A DNA stretch of 64,000 bases from Polynucleobacter sp. 73C-SIWE (lineage in GTDB: Bacteria > Pseudomonadota > Gammaproteobacteria > Burkholderiales > Burkholderiaceae). Both the position numbers and the translations under genes were made by a program. Below are positions 18,393-28,145 of this stretch, piece by piece; the first letter of the stretch is position 1, and the number at the start of each line of letters is the position of its first letter. The stretch covers positions 248,001 to 312,000 of the forward strand of contig NZ_JACVOK010000002.1 in assembly GCF_018882465.1 (NCBI RefSeq), written 5' to 3'. The notes beneath the pieces are model-generated. The model was not told where the DNA came from and made no database searches. It saw nothing but the letters and a program-made list of their open reading frames with translations.

Positions 18393-19070
18393 ATGGGCTT
18401 ATTGACATACTCAGCTGGGCGAACCAGAGTCAAAATCTGCGGTTTAAAGACCTCAGCAGATATTGATGCGGCTGTTGCTGCCGGGGTCGATGCGGTCGGA
18501 TTCGTCTTTTATCCCCCCAGTGTGCGTGCGGTTACCCCAAATATGGCTGCAAAGCTTATTTCTAGGCTTCCAGCAGGGGTAGACGCAGTGGGATTGGTCG
18601 TAAACGCTACGGATGAGGAGTTTGCTGCTATCAAGGCAGCCGCCCCAATCACTTTATGGCAGTTTCATGGGGATGAGACTCCAGAACGCTGTTTAGAGCT
18701 GGCAGATGGCCAACCTTGGATGAAAGCCGCCCGGGTGGGGCAGGACTTCGCATTTAGTGATTTTTCCCTACAATATAGGCAATCAAACGCTTTTCTGCTG
18801 GATGCCCTCGTCGAGGGTTATGGTGGCGGAGGCGTTCCTTTTGATTGGCAAGGAATTCCACAGACATGGGTAAGCGAAAACGCGCCTCGGGTCGTTTTGA
18901 GTGGTGGATTGAACACGCACAACGTGGGCGAGGCGATTGCTCGTCTGCATCCTTGCGCGGTTGACGTCTCTAGTGGCGTAGAAAGCAGCAGGGGTGTTAA
19001 AGATCCTGCGCTCATGGCTCAATTTATTAAAGCAGTGCGCGCAGCAGATGAGAAATCATCATCCCAATAA
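18393..19070 (+). CDS. trpF: Phosphoribosylanthranilate isomerase
   Basis: About 225 residues. This TIM-barrel enzyme of tryptophan synthesis does an Amadori rearrangement of phosphoribosylanthranilate. VKICGLKTSADIDAAV has the catalytic cysteine; the catalytic Asp and the phosphate-binding VVLSGGLNTHNVGEAI and VDVSSGVESSRGVKDP blocks are also seen. An upstream ATG at 18330 would overlap truA by 46 bases, so I use the ATG at 18393, although its ribosome site is weak. It heads a trpFBA-accD-folC run. Confidence 0.94.
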   Translation: MGLLTYSAGRTRVKICGLKTSADIDAAVAAGVDAVGFVFYPPSVRAVTPNMAAKLISRLPAGVDAVGLVVNATDEEFAAIKAAAPITLWQFHGDETPERCLELADGQPWMKAARVGQDFAFSDFSLQYRQSNAFLLDALVEGYGGGGVPFDWQGIPQTWVSENAPRVVLSGGLNTHNVGEAIARLHPCAVDVSSGVESSRGVKDPALMAQFIKAVRAADEKSSSQ

Positions 19071-19100
19071 TTTGCTGTAGATAAATCAAAAGAGGTAGCT

Positions 19101-20294
19101 ATGTACGACAAGCCAGATGCACGAGGACACTTCGGTCCTTACGGCGGTGTGTTTGTTTCTGAGACATTGATGTTTGCATTAGATGAGCTCAAAGAGGCTT
19201 ATGCAAAGTATCAAAACGATCCAGAATTTATTGAAGAGTTTCATTACGAACTCAAACACTTTGTCGGTAGACCATCCCCGGTTTATCACGCGAAGCGTTG
19301 GAGCGAAATGCTGGGTGGCGCACAGATTTACCTCAAGCGTGAAGATTTAAACCACACTGGCGCGCACAAGATTAATAACGTGATTGGCCAAGCCATGTTG
19401 GCTAAGCGCATGGGCAAGCCACGCATCATTGCTGAGACGGGTGCAGGTCAGCACGGCGTTGCTACAGCAACTATTTGTGCCCGCTTTGGCCTAGACTGCA
19501 CGGTTTACCAAGGTTCTGTAGACGTAGCCCGTCAAGCACAAAATGTCTTTCGGATGAAATTGCTCGGTGCCAAAGTGGTTCCCGTGGAGTCAGGCACTAA
19601 GACATTAAAAGATGCGCTCAATGAAGCGATGCGCGATTGGGTCACTAATGTGGAAAACACTTTCTACATTATTGGTACTGTGGCTGGACCACATCCTTAC
19701 CCAATGATGGTGCGCGATTTCCAGAGTGTGATTGGTGAAGAGTGCAAAGTACAAATGCCAGAGATGACTGGACGTCAACCTGATTATGTTTTAGCTTGTG
19801 TTGGCGGCGGCTCAAATGCGATGGGTATTTTCTATCCCTACATTGATTTCCCTGAAGTGAAACTCGTTGGTGTTGAAGCCGCAGGTCATGGACTTGGTAG
19901 TGGCTTACATTCAGCAGCACTCTGTGTTGGTAAGCCAGGCGTATTGCATGGCAATCGCACTTACTTATTGCAAGATGAAAATGGTCAGATTTCAGAAACC
20001 CATTCCGTATCAGCTGGTATGGACTATCCCGGAGTTGGCCCAGAGCATGCTTGGTTAAAAGACTCTGGTCGTGCTGACTACGTGGCTATTACTGATGAGG
20101 AAGCCTTGAAGGCATTCCATGACTGTTGCCAAATTGAAGGCATCATTCCTGCGTTAGAGTCTTCTCACGCCATTGCTTATGCCTGCAAGCTAGCAAAGAC
20201 CTTGCCAAAAGATAAAACTATCTTGGTGAATCTGTCAGGTCGTGGCGATAAGGATATGCATACCGTTGCGCAAGCAACTGGTTCTGAAGGTTAA
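19101..20294 (+). CDS. trpB: Tryptophan synthase beta subunit
   Basis: 397 residues, normal for TrpB. It joins indole and serine to tryptophan with PLP. The PLP lysine is in [23 protein letters not shown] is the catalytic-Glu loop, and [13 protein letters not shown] binds the phosphate. It follows trpF by 30 bases with AGAGG upstream, and trpA follows by 8 bases, so the alpha2beta2 complex is made from one transcript. Confidence 0.99.
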   Translation: MYDKPDARGHFGPYGGVFVSETLMFALDELKEAYAKYQNDPEFIEEFHYELKHFVGRPSPVYHAKRWSEMLGGAQIYLKREDLNHTGAHKINNVIGQAMLAKRMGKPRIIAETGAGQHGVATATICARFGLDCTVYQGSVDVARQAQNVFRMKLLGAKVVPVESGTKTLKDALNEAMRDWVTNVENTFYIIGTVAGPHPYPMMVRDFQSVIGEECKVQMPEMTGRQPDYVLACVGGGSNAMGIFYPYIDFPEVKLVGVEAAGHGLGSGLHSAALCVGKPGVLHGNRTYLLQDENGQISETHSVSAGMDYPGVGPEHAWLKDSGRADYVAITDEEALKAFHDCCQIEGIIPALESSHAIAYACKLAKTLPKDKTILVNLSGRGDKDMHTVAQATGSEG

Positions 20295-20302
20295 GAAAAA
20301 CG

Positions 20303-21100
20303 ATGTCAAAAATTACAGCGCTCTTTAAAGAGTTAAAAGCATCGGGCAAAAAAGGATTAATTCCTTTTATTACTGCAGGCGATCCAGACCCAAAGCAAAC
20401 GGTCGAGTTAATGCATGCATTGGTTCGTGGTGGCTCAAGCGTGATTGAGCTAGGCGTACCTTTCTCAGATCCAATGGCTGATGGTCCGGTGATTCAGAGA
20501 TCATCAGAGCGCGCATTAACGCACGGCGTGACATTGCATGGTTGCTTGGAGATGGTTAAAGAGTTTCGCAAAAAAGATGCCAGCACACCAGTTGTCTTGA
20601 TGGGCTATGCAAATCCTGTTGAGCAAATGGGAGCAGAGCGTTTTGCAACCGAAGCAAAAGCTGCTGGTGTTGATGGCGTGCTGATAGTAGATTACCCGCC
20701 TGAAGAGTGTGTTGATTTTGCTGCACGTATGCGGGTTGCAGGTATTGATCCCATTTTCTTATTGGCACCAACCTCATCACATGAGCGTATTAAAGAGGCT
20801 GCCAAAATTGCTTCTGGTTATATTTATTACGTTTCTATGCGGGGAGTTACAGGCGCATCTCACCTTAATACCCAAGATGTGGCCAGCATCATTCCTAAGA
20901 TTCGGGAGGAGACCGATATTCCAATCGCAGTTGGCTTTGGGATTAGCGATGCGGCTAGTGCTAAGGCGGTATCCCAAAGCGCAGATGCTGTGGTGATTGG
21001 CAGCCGCATTATTCGCCTTTTGGAGGATGCACCCCCTGGGCAGGCAGTACAATCACTGGAAACCTTCATTCGTGAGATTCGCGACGCATTGGATAGTTAA
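20303..21100 (+). CDS. trpA: Tryptophan synthase alpha subunit
   Basis: 265 residues. It cleaves indole-3-glycerol phosphate to indole, passed by tunnel to TrpB. The signature [19 protein letters not shown] holds the catalytic Glu, and [12 protein letters not shown] the catalytic Asp. The phosphate site is [11 protein letters not shown]. It ends 5 bases before accD. Confidence 0.99.
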   Translation: MSKITALFKELKASGKKGLIPFITAGDPDPKQTVELMHALVRGGSSVIELGVPFSDPMADGPVIQRSSERALTHGVTLHGCLEMVKEFRKKDASTPVVLMGYANPVEQMGAERFATEAKAAGVDGVLIVDYPPEECVDFAARMRVAGIDPIFLLAPTSSHERIKEAAKIASGYIYYVSMRGVTGASHLNTQDVASIIPKIREETDIPIAVGFGISDAASAKAVSQSADAVVIGSRIIRLLEDAPPGQAVQSLETFIREIRDALDS

Positions 21101-21105
21101 AACTA

Positions 21106-21993
21106 ATGAGCTGGATAGATAAATTACTCCCACCCCAAATTCAACATACTGATCCTGCAAATCGCAAATCAGTACCTGAGGGGCTGTGGGTTAAGTGCCC
21201 TAGTTGTGAAACAGTTCTCTACAGCACAGATATCGAAGCGAACCTTTCAGTATGTCCAAAATGCAGTCATCACATGCGCATTGGTGCGCGTCAGCGTTTA
21301 GATAGCTTGCTCGATTCAAAAGGCCGTTATGAAATCGGCGCAGACATCTATCCAACAGATCCACTGAAATTTAAAGATTCCAAAAAATATCCAGACCGTA
21401 TCAAAGAAGCAAATGATGCCTCTGGTGAATCAGAAGCTTTAATTGTGATGGGCGGAAAGATTGAAGCCATTCCTGTAGTAGTCGCCTGCTTTGAATTCCA
21501 ATACATGGGCGGGTCGATGGGCTCTGTAGTTGGTGAGCGTTTTGCTCGTGGAGCTCAAGAAGCGATTGATAAGAAATGTGCCTTCCTCTGTGTCACTGCT
21601 ACCGGTGGTGCGCGTATGCAAGAGAGTTTGTTATCTTTATTTCAGATGGCAAAGACCAACTCAATGTTGACCCTGCTGTCTAAAAAAGGTCTGCCCTATA
21701 TCAGCGTATTAACTGATCCGACTATGGGCGGCATCTCCGCTAGCTTCGCCTTCATGGGTGATGTGGTGATGGCTGAACCAAAAGCCTTGATTGGTTTTGC
21801 TGGTCCACGCGTCATTGAACAAACGGTTCGTGAAAAATTACCAGAAGGATTTCAGCGTTCTGAGTTCTTGATGCAAAAGGGTGGTATCGATATGATTGTT
21901 GACCGTCGCCAAATGCGTGGTGAGATTGCGCGATTATTGGCGCTCTTGCAAAAACTTCCAGAGCCTGCGATTGCGGGTAGCGCAGCCGTTTAA
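21106..21993 (+). CDS. accD: Acetyl-CoA carboxylase carboxyltransferase beta subunit
   Basis: 295 residues. With AccA it moves the carboxyl group from biotin to acetyl-CoA, giving malonyl-CoA. A C4 zinc ribbon is seen near the N-terminus ([10 protein letters not shown] and CPKCSHHM). The crotonase-fold core includes [33 protein letters not shown], and [12 protein letters not shown]. It lies between trpA and folC, a common proteobacterial order. Confidence 0.98.
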   Translation: MSWIDKLLPPQIQHTDPANRKSVPEGLWVKCPSCETVLYSTDIEANLSVCPKCSHHMRIGARQRLDSLLDSKGRYEIGADIYPTDPLKFKDSKKYPDRIKEANDASGESEALIVMGGKIEAIPVVVACFEFQYMGGSMGSVVGERFARGAQEAIDKKCAFLCVTATGGARMQESLLSLFQMAKTNSMLTLLSKKGLPYISVLTDPTMGGISASFAFMGDVVMAEPKALIGFAGPRVIEQTVREKLPEGFQRSEFLMQKGGIDMIVDRRQMRGEIARLLALLQKLPEPAIAGSAAV

Positions 21994-21997
21994 GCGC

Positions 21998-23323
21998 TTG
22001 AGCACAGCACATCAATCTCCGATTCTTTTTTCTAGCCTAGAGGCTTGGCTTAGTCACCTTGAAACTGCCCACCCGGTTGGTATCGATATGGGGCTTGAGC
22101 GTATTAATCGGGTTAAAGCCGCATTAGGTCTTCAGTTTGATTGCCCAGTAATTACCGTTGCTGGGACTAATGGCAAGGGCTCAACTTGCGCCTATCTCGA
22201 GAGTATTTTGTTGGCTTCTGGTTACCGAGTTGGCTGTCACACTTCACCACATTTACTGAAATTTAGCGAGCGTGCTCGTGTAAATGGACAAGAGGTTAGC
22301 GATAACCTTTTGTTGGAGCACTTCACCGCCGTTGAAAATGCACGCGTGAGTTTGGTAGATGCACCAACGCTAACGTATTTTGAGTTCACCACTTTAGCCA
22401 TCATGCATCTGTTCTCTAAAGCAAACTTAGATGCAGTAGTGCTAGAAGTTGGCATGGGTGGTCGTTTGGATGCTGTCAATATTGTGGATGCAGATTGCGC
22501 CATCGTGACTAGTATTGATATTGATCACGCAGATTTCTTAGGTGGAACCCGAGAGGCGATTGGTCGGGAGAAGGCTGGCATCTTCCGCCCCGGACATATT
22601 GCAGTGTGCGGTGATCCTGTCCCACCTCAGTCTTTAATTGACTATGCCGAAGAGCTTGGTTGTGATCTTTGGTTACAGGGGCGGGACTATAACTTCCAAG
22701 GCGATAAACAGCAGTGGGGGTGGGCTGGTCGCAAGAAGCGTTTTAGCGGTCTTGGTTATCCCGCACTACGCGGCGCTAATCAAATTCTCAATGCTTCGGC
22801 AGTGATTGCTGCTTTGATGGCACTTCATCAGCGCTTGCCCGTAAGCGCTCAAGATATTCGTAATGGCTTTGCCTTGGTTGAGTTGCCTGGCCGCTTTCAG
22901 GTGTTACCAGGGCAGCCAACCGTAGTGCTAGATGTGGCTCATAACCCGCATGCGGCAGCTACCTTAGGTCAAGGCCTATACAAAATGGGTTACCACCCAT
23001 ATACCTACGCCATCTTTGGAGCCATGGCGGATAAGGATATTGATGGGGTGATTAAGCCCTTGTTGGATATTGTGGATTTCTGGTTTTGTACGGATTTACC
23101 GACCCCAAGGGCAGCTAGCGCCTTGGCGCTCGCAAAGAGGCTTGAGGCCGCGGGAGTAAAGCCTCAAAACGGAGCCGATGGCGGTATCGAATGCTTCCCG
23201 GATCCTGCTGCAGCCTATCAAAAAGCCCTATCAAAAGCGGGTGAGGGTGATAGAATTGTGATCTTCGGATCCTTCTATACCGTTGCAGGCGTAATGACTT
23301 ACCGAAACAACCAGGCCCATTGA
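21998..23323 (+). CDS. folC: Bifunctional folylpolyglutamate synthase / dihydrofolate synthase
   Basis: About 441 residues. It adds glutamate to dihydropteroate and to reduced folates. The P-loop is in TVAGTNGKGSTCAYLE, with HTSPHLLKFSERARVNG and VVLEVGMGGRLDAVN as family blocks and DVAHNPHAA in the C-terminal domain. No ATG fits the N-terminus. I use the TTG at 21998, 4 bases after the accD stop, which gives the expected SLEAWLSHLETAHPVGIDMGL opening. Starts further upstream would overlap accD by up to 98 bases. Confidence 0.92.
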   Translation: MSTAHQSPILFSSLEAWLSHLETAHPVGIDMGLERINRVKAALGLQFDCPVITVAGTNGKGSTCAYLESILLASGYRVGCHTSPHLLKFSERARVNGQEVSDNLLLEHFTAVENARVSLVDAPTLTYFEFTTLAIMHLFSKANLDAVVLEVGMGGRLDAVNIVDADCAIVTSIDIDHADFLGGTREAIGREKAGIFRPGHIAVCGDPVPPQSLIDYAEELGCDLWLQGRDYNFQGDKQQWGWAGRKKRFSGLGYPALRGANQILNASAVIAALMALHQRLPVSAQDIRNGFALVELPGRFQVLPGQPTVVLDVAHNPHAAATLGQGLYKMGYHPYTYAIFGAMADKDIDGVIKPLLDIVDFWFCTDLPTPRAASALALAKRLEAAGVKPQNGADGGIECFPDPAAAYQKALSKAGEGDRIVIFGSFYTVAGVMTYRNNQAH

Positions 23324-23326
23324 TCC

Positions 23327-24127
23327 ATGATTCGTTTACCGAGCTTCTTTAAGCGAAAAACACAGGCTGATGACCTTGAATTAGGTTCAGTAGGGAGGCG
23401 CTCCGCTAAACGCGCTGCCCCCCGCAGTTTCCAGCGCGCTGCTGAAGCAGAAGAACTCGCTCTCACAGAAGATCCAGAACAACAAAGAGCACGTCATCGA
23501 TTGATTGGTGCTGCCGTATTAGTCCTCATTGCGGTAGTTGGCCTGCCACGTGTTTTGGACAACAAACCGAAATCTTCACCTAACGATATTGCTGTCAATA
23601 TCGTTACTAGTCTGCCAATTCCTGGAACAGAAGCAAAGCCTGAAGAGAAGCCTAAAGCAGAGGTAGCGCCTGAACCGGTAAAAGAGGCCCCCAAAGTAGT
23701 TGCTGCTCCAGATCCAAAGCCGGAAGTGAAAGCTGAAGTTAAGTCATCACCTGCACCAAATAAAGCGCCTGGATTAGGATTGGCTGCTGGCGAGGAGGTT
23801 ATCGTTGCCAATAATGCCAAGCCCAAAGTGGATGACGCCACCAAACTTGCAAATACCAATTCGGATAACGGCTCCACAAATGGTTCAGGAAAGTATGTTA
23901 TTCAGATTGGCGCTTTTGCTTCTGAAGAGCGCGCCAAGGGTTGGATTGCAAAACTCAAAGATCAAAAGATTCCAAACTATGTCTTAAATAAGACCGGTAC
24001 GGATGGCGTCAAACTCTATGTTTTGCGGGCCGGTCCATATGCCGATAAAGATGCTGCAGAAGCAGCAGAGAAGAAAATTAAGGCGATGGGTCTCTCGCCA
24101 AGACTCGTCGAGACTGGTAAGCAGTAA
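23327..24127 (+). CDS. SPOR-domain cell-division protein (DedD-like)
   Basis: 266 residues. A basic cytoplasmic N-terminus of about 60 residues precedes one membrane helix (LIGAAVLVLIAVVGLPRVL). A long Pro/Lys/Ala/Glu-rich periplasmic linker follows, then a C-terminal SPOR domain of about 75 residues beginning YVIQIGAFASEERAKGW. SPOR domains bind denuded septal peptidoglycan, so a septal location is expected. It lies between folC and cvpA as in E. coli, where the gene is dedD. Its stop overlaps the cvpA start (TAATG). Confidence 0.9.
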   Translation: MIRLPSFFKRKTQADDLELGSVGRRSAKRAAPRSFQRAAEAEELALTEDPEQQRARHRLIGAAVLVLIAVVGLPRVLDNKPKSSPNDIAVNIVTSLPIPGTEAKPEEKPKAEVAPEPVKEAPKVVAAPDPKPEVKAEVKSSPAPNKAPGLGLAAGEEVIVANNAKPKVDDATKLANTNSDNGSTNGSGKYVIQIGAFASEERAKGWIAKLKDQKIPNYVLNKTGTDGVKLYVLRAGPYADKDAAEAAEKKIKAMGLSPRLVETGKQ

Positions 24128-24693
24128 TGGAATACTTATCCACCTTAAAGCTAACATCGGTGGATTACTTCACCCTAGTTGTGCTCTTAGTATCCGCTTT
24201 GGTGGGTATCTCTCGCGGCCTCTTTAAAGAAGTGCTCGCATTAGCATCTTGGTTTGTGGCCGCATGGGTTGCTTATCACTATACAAATTATCTTTCTACA
24301 GAATGGCTCTCAACATTTCATTTAGATGAATTACTTAGTCTAGGTTTGAGTTTTTTGATTCTCTTCATACTGACGCTGATTGTTTGTGGATTGTGCGGCG
24401 GGGTAGTACAAAAAATTATCTTGTCAGCGGGCTTGAGTTTGACAGACCGATTCTTGGGTCTAGTGTTTGGTTTGGCGCGCGGCGCTTTAGTTGTTGTGAT
24501 TTTGGCAACTCTAGCTGCATTAACGCCAATTACGCAAAGTGTGGCCTGGAAAGAGGCTATTACAAGACCTGCCATGGATATGGCAACCGGTTTAATTAAA
24601 AGTTGGCTGCCAGCTGACTGGGCTAAGCAATTGGGTGAGTCAATACCCAAAGTAACACCTACCATTACTCCTAAATTAACAATAGGAATCTAG
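24127..24693 (+). CDS. cvpA: CvpA family inner-membrane protein
   Basis: 188 residues with four membrane segments. The conserved block VSALVGISRGLFKEVLALASW and the GLVFGLARGALVVVI segment define the CvpA family. It was named for colicin V production in E. coli and has been linked to envelope stress; the molecular role is not settled. It overlaps dedD and precedes purF by 4 bases, the common cvpA-purF pair. Confidence 0.93.
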   Translation: MEYLSTLKLTSVDYFTLVVLLVSALVGISRGLFKEVLALASWFVAAWVAYHYTNYLSTEWLSTFHLDELLSLGLSFLILFILTLIVCGLCGGVVQKIILSAGLSLTDRFLGLVFGLARGALVVVILATLAALTPITQSVAWKEAITRPAMDMATGLIKSWLPADWAKQLGESIPKVTPTITPKLTIGI

Positions 24694-24697
24694 AGAT

Positions 24698-26236
24698 ATG
24701 TGCGGCGTCGTCGGAACTATTTCCCACTCACCAGTAAATCAACTTCTCTATGATGCTCTGTTGCTCCTGCAACACCGCGGACAAGATGCGGCTGGTATCG
24801 CAACCATGAACGGTAATTCCTTCACAATGCACAAGGCTAACGGTCTTGTACGTGACGTATTTAGAACACGCAATATGCGTAGCTTAGTAGGTAATGCTGG
24901 TATCGGTCAGGTTCGTTATCCAACCGCTGGTTCAGCAAGCAGCGAAGAAGAGGCGCAACCTTTTTACGTCAGCGCACCATACGGAATTGTTTTAGCTCAC
25001 AACGGTAACCTGACAAATGCACCAAGCCTGCGTGTTGAAATGGCTTACCGTGATCGCCGCCACATTAATACTAGCTCCGATACTGAGGTACTACTAAACG
25101 TCTTAGCGGACGAGCTCCAAAAAGAAACCAATAGCGTTGCCTTGGATGAGGGCGCTATGTTTAATGCTGTAACTGGAGTGACAGCCCGCGTAAAAGGTTC
25201 TTATGCGGTGGTATCTCTGATTGCTGGTTATGGTTTATTAGCTTTCCGCGATCCATTTGGCATTCGTCCTCTGTGTATTGGTCGTATTGATACACCACAA
25301 GGTCCTGAATGGATGGTGACATCAGAGTCAGTAGCACTAGAAGGCTTGGGCTTTACTTTTGTCCGTGACGTCAATCCTGGCGAAGCAATCTATATCGATT
25401 TAGATGGCAACTTCTACTCCCGTCAATGCGTACCCAATGCTGTACTCACACCTTGCATCTTCGAATATGTCTATATGGCGCGTCCAGACTCTACGATCGA
25501 TGGCGTGACGGTTTACAACGTGCGCATGCGGATGGGTGATTACTTGGCCGAGAAGATTCGGAAAGAAACAAATGTCGATGAGATCGATGTTGTTATGCCG
25601 ATTCCGGATTCAAGTCGTCCTGCAGCAATGCAAGTAGCTAAAAATTTAGGTGTTGATTATCGCGAAGGCTTCTTTAAGAACCGCTACATCGGCCGTACCT
25701 TTATCATGCCAGGCCAAGCTGTTCGCAAGAAATCAGTGCGCCAAAAACTCAATGCTATGCGCATTGAATTTAAAGACAAAACAGTATTGATTGTGGATGA
25801 CTCTATCGTACGAGGCACCACCTCGTTTGAGATCGTACAAATGGCTCGTGAGTCTGGCGCTAAGAAAGTCATCTTTGCATCAGCAGCACCTCCGGTACGT
25901 TTTCCGAACGTATACGGCATTGATATGCCAACGCGTAGCGAGTTGGTTGCTTATGGCCGAACCGATGAAGAAATTAACAAGATGATTGGTGCAGACCAAT
26001 TAATCTACCAAAGCGTTGAGGATATGAAGCAGGCAGTACGTGACATCAATCCGGCTATTCATCAATTTGAAGCCTCTTGTTTTGATGGTAATTACATTAC
26101 TGGCGATATCACCGAGTCTTACCTGGATGCCTTGGAGGCAGCCAGAAATACCTCTGCCGCAAAAGCGGATCGTCAGCGTGATTCGAGCGACTTTGCCCGC
26201 TCCCAGCTTCATCTGCATTTAGCCACCGAAGACTAA
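24698..26236 (+). CDS. purF: Amidophosphoribosyltransferase
   Basis: 512 residues. It makes phosphoribosylamine from PRPP and glutamine, the first step of purine synthesis. After Met removal the nucleophile is Cys2 (MCGVVGTIS), so there is no propeptide. LLLQHRGQDAAGIATM belongs to the glutaminase domain. VLIVDDSIVRGTTS is the PRPP-binding loop. A hairpin follows its stop and metZ comes next, the usual purF-metZ order. Confidence 0.98.
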   Translation: MCGVVGTISHSPVNQLLYDALLLLQHRGQDAAGIATMNGNSFTMHKANGLVRDVFRTRNMRSLVGNAGIGQVRYPTAGSASSEEEAQPFYVSAPYGIVLAHNGNLTNAPSLRVEMAYRDRRHINTSSDTEVLLNVLADELQKETNSVALDEGAMFNAVTGVTARVKGSYAVVSLIAGYGLLAFRDPFGIRPLCIGRIDTPQGPEWMVTSESVALEGLGFTFVRDVNPGEAIYIDLDGNFYSRQCVPNAVLTPCIFEYVYMARPDSTIDGVTVYNVRMRMGDYLAEKIRKETNVDEIDVVMPIPDSSRPAAMQVAKNLGVDYREGFFKNRYIGRTFIMPGQAVRKKSVRQKLNAMRIEFKDKTVLIVDDSIVRGTTSFEIVQMARESGAKKVIFASAAPPVRFPNVYGIDMPTRSELVAYGRTDEEINKMIGADQLIYQSVEDMKQAVRDINPAIHQFEASCFDGNYITGDITESYLDALEAARNTSAAKADRQRDSSDFARSQLHLHLATED

Positions 26237-26244
26237 AAAGCGAC

Positions 26245-26273
26245 AAGAATTTGCCTTCGACAAGGCAATTCTT
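26245..26273. other. Stable hairpin between purF and metZ without T tract
   Basis: AAGAATTTGCCTT (26245-26257) pairs with AAGGCAATTCTT (26262-26273) around a CGAC loop, with one bulged base. No run of Ts follows. It could protect the purF end of the message or act as a weak terminator. It fills most of the 60 bases between the genes. Confidence 0.5.
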
Positions 26274-26296
26274 CAATTCGGTGTCAAAATAGCAGT

Positions 26297-27505
26297 ATGA
26301 AAAGCAAAACCACACGTAAAAAACCAGATTTTTCTAAGCTGGCACTTGAGACCTTAGCGGTCCGTGCTGGTACTCGTCGCACAGCTGAATATCAAGAGCA
26401 TTCAGAGGCGATGTTTTTGACTTCAAGTTTTTGTTTTGATAGCGCAGAATTAGCGGCTGATGGTTTTGCTCATGCGGACCAAGGTTTTATTTACTCTCGC
26501 TTTACCAATCCAACGGTCAGCATGTTTCAAGATCGCTTGGCTGCTTTAGAAGGCGGTGAAGCCTGTATTGCAACTGCTTCGGGTATGTCCGCTATTTTGA
26601 CAATGGCAATGGCCCACTTACAGGCAGGTGACCATGTGGTTTGCTCACGTTCTGTGTTTGGTGCGACTGTTCAATTGTTTACTAATATCTTGGGTCGCTT
26701 TGGTATTACAACGACTTATGTTGATTTGGCTGATACCAAGTCATGGCAGGCCGCTGTTCAACCAAACACCAAACTGTTTTATTTGGAAACCCCATCTAAT
26801 CCATTGACTGAGATTGCCGATATCAAGGCGATTTCGAAGATTGCCCAGAAAGCGAAAGCTTTATTTGCAGTAGATAACTGTTTCTGTACGCCAGCTTTAC
26901 AAAAGCCTTTGGCTTTGGGTGCCGATGTCGTGATTCATTCGGCGACTAAGTATTTAGATGGCCAGGGTAGAGTGGTTGGCGGTGCAATTGTAGGTAGTAA
27001 AGATTTCATCATGGGCAAAGTATTCCCATACGTGCGTACTGCAGGCCCAACGCTCTCTGCCTTTAATGCTTGGATATTCCTCAAAGGTTTGGAGACTTTA
27101 GAGCTTCGCATGAAGCAACAGAGTCAGAATGCGCTCGCCTTGGCCCAGTGGCTAGAGAAGCACTCTGGAGTTGAGCGTGTTTATCATCCAGGCCTAACAT
27201 CCCATCCACAGCATGCTTTAGCAAAACGTCAGCAAAAAGCGGGTGGTGCAATTGTGTCCTTCACACTGAAGGGCGGTAAAAAGGCGGCCTTTAAGCTGAT
27301 TAACCAAACTAAGTTGTGCTCAATCACCGCAAACTTGGGTGATACACGTACGACGATTACTCATCCAGCGACGACTACCCATTGCCGAGTAACTCCTGAA
27401 GCCCGAAAAGCAGCAGGTATCAATGATGGCTTGGTACGTATTGCGGTCGGCCTTGAAAATATCAACGACCTCAAGAGTGACCTCGTTGGCGGACTCAAAA
27501 AATAA
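26297..27505 (+). CDS. metZ: O-succinylhomoserine sulfhydrylase
   Basis: 402 residues, Cys/Met metabolism PLP family. It makes homocysteine from O-succinylhomoserine and sulfide. The PLP lysine is in HSATKYLDGQGRVVGG; the family blocks YSRFTNPTVSMFQDRLAALEGGEA and LYLETPSNPL-like FYLETPSNPLTEIADI are present. The match to MetZ rather than MetB rests on gene order after purF and on the DGQGRVVGG segment. It ends 22 bases before the methyltransferase gene. Confidence 0.93.
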   Translation: MKSKTTRKKPDFSKLALETLAVRAGTRRTAEYQEHSEAMFLTSSFCFDSAELAADGFAHADQGFIYSRFTNPTVSMFQDRLAALEGGEACIATASGMSAILTMAMAHLQAGDHVVCSRSVFGATVQLFTNILGRFGITTTYVDLADTKSWQAAVQPNTKLFYLETPSNPLTEIADIKAISKIAQKAKALFAVDNCFCTPALQKPLALGADVVIHSATKYLDGQGRVVGGAIVGSKDFIMGKVFPYVRTAGPTLSAFNAWIFLKGLETLELRMKQQSQNALALAQWLEKHSGVERVYHPGLTSHPQHALAKRQQKAGGAIVSFTLKGGKKAAFKLINQTKLCSITANLGDTRTTITHPATTTHCRVTPEARKAAGINDGLVRIAVGLENINDLKSDLVGGLKK

Positions 27506-27527
27506 TCAAGTCCACCAAAGCCAACCT

Positions 27528-28145
27528 ATGGGCTTTTCTGACGCAACCCAGTTCTGGAATGAACGTTTTAATAAGGCAGAGTTCATCTTTGGCAAAGAGC
27601 CAAATGAATATCTTGTTGAGCAAACTCAAAAATACTTAAAGCCAGGCAGTAAGGTTCTTTGTATTGCTGATGGCGAAGGGCGTAACGGCGTGTGGTTGGC
27701 CAAACAAGGGATGCAAGTTGTTGGCTTTGACGCATCGGATATTGCGCTCGCTAAAGCCAAACAGTTTGCGCAAGAGAATCAGGTTGAAATTGAATATTCA
27801 TTTTCAGATACCGATAGCTTTCATTGGCAAGACAGCACATACGACGCTGCCATTGGAATCTTTATCCAGTTTGCTGATCCGGCAATGCGAGAGCGCATTT
27901 TTCAGCAAACCCATAAGGCCCTGAAGCCAGGCGGCATCTTCATATTACAGGGCTATACGCCAAAGCAGCTGTTATATAAAACAGGCGGGCCATCCTTAAT
28001 AGAGCACCTCTATACGGAAGAGCTTATTCGGGCTCTAGCTACGCAATTCCAAATACTGGATTTATGTTGCTATGAAAAAGAGCTGAATGAAGGTGCAAGA
28101 CATGCTGGTATGTCTGCCTTATTAGGTCTGGTGGCTAAGAAGTAA
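27528..28145 (+). CDS. SAM-dependent class I methyltransferase
   Basis: 205 residues. Motif I is VLCIADGEGRNGVWLAKQG, with the motif II acidic residue in VVGFDASD, and LKPGGIFILQGY is the post-motif block. The FWNERF opening and the GEGRN variant match a group of TehB-like small-molecule methyltransferases. The substrate is unknown. The frame is open back to 27423 inside metZ; the ATG at 27528 starts the domain cleanly. Its end overlaps the convergent modC end by 11 bases. Confidence 0.85.
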   Translation: MGFSDATQFWNERFNKAEFIFGKEPNEYLVEQTQKYLKPGSKVLCIADGEGRNGVWLAKQGMQVVGFDASDIALAKAKQFAQENQVEIEYSFSDTDSFHWQDSTYDAAIGIFIQFADPAMRERIFQQTHKALKPGGIFILQGYTPKQLLYKTGGPSLIEHLYTEELIRALATQFQILDLCCYEKELNEGARHAGMSALLGLVAKK

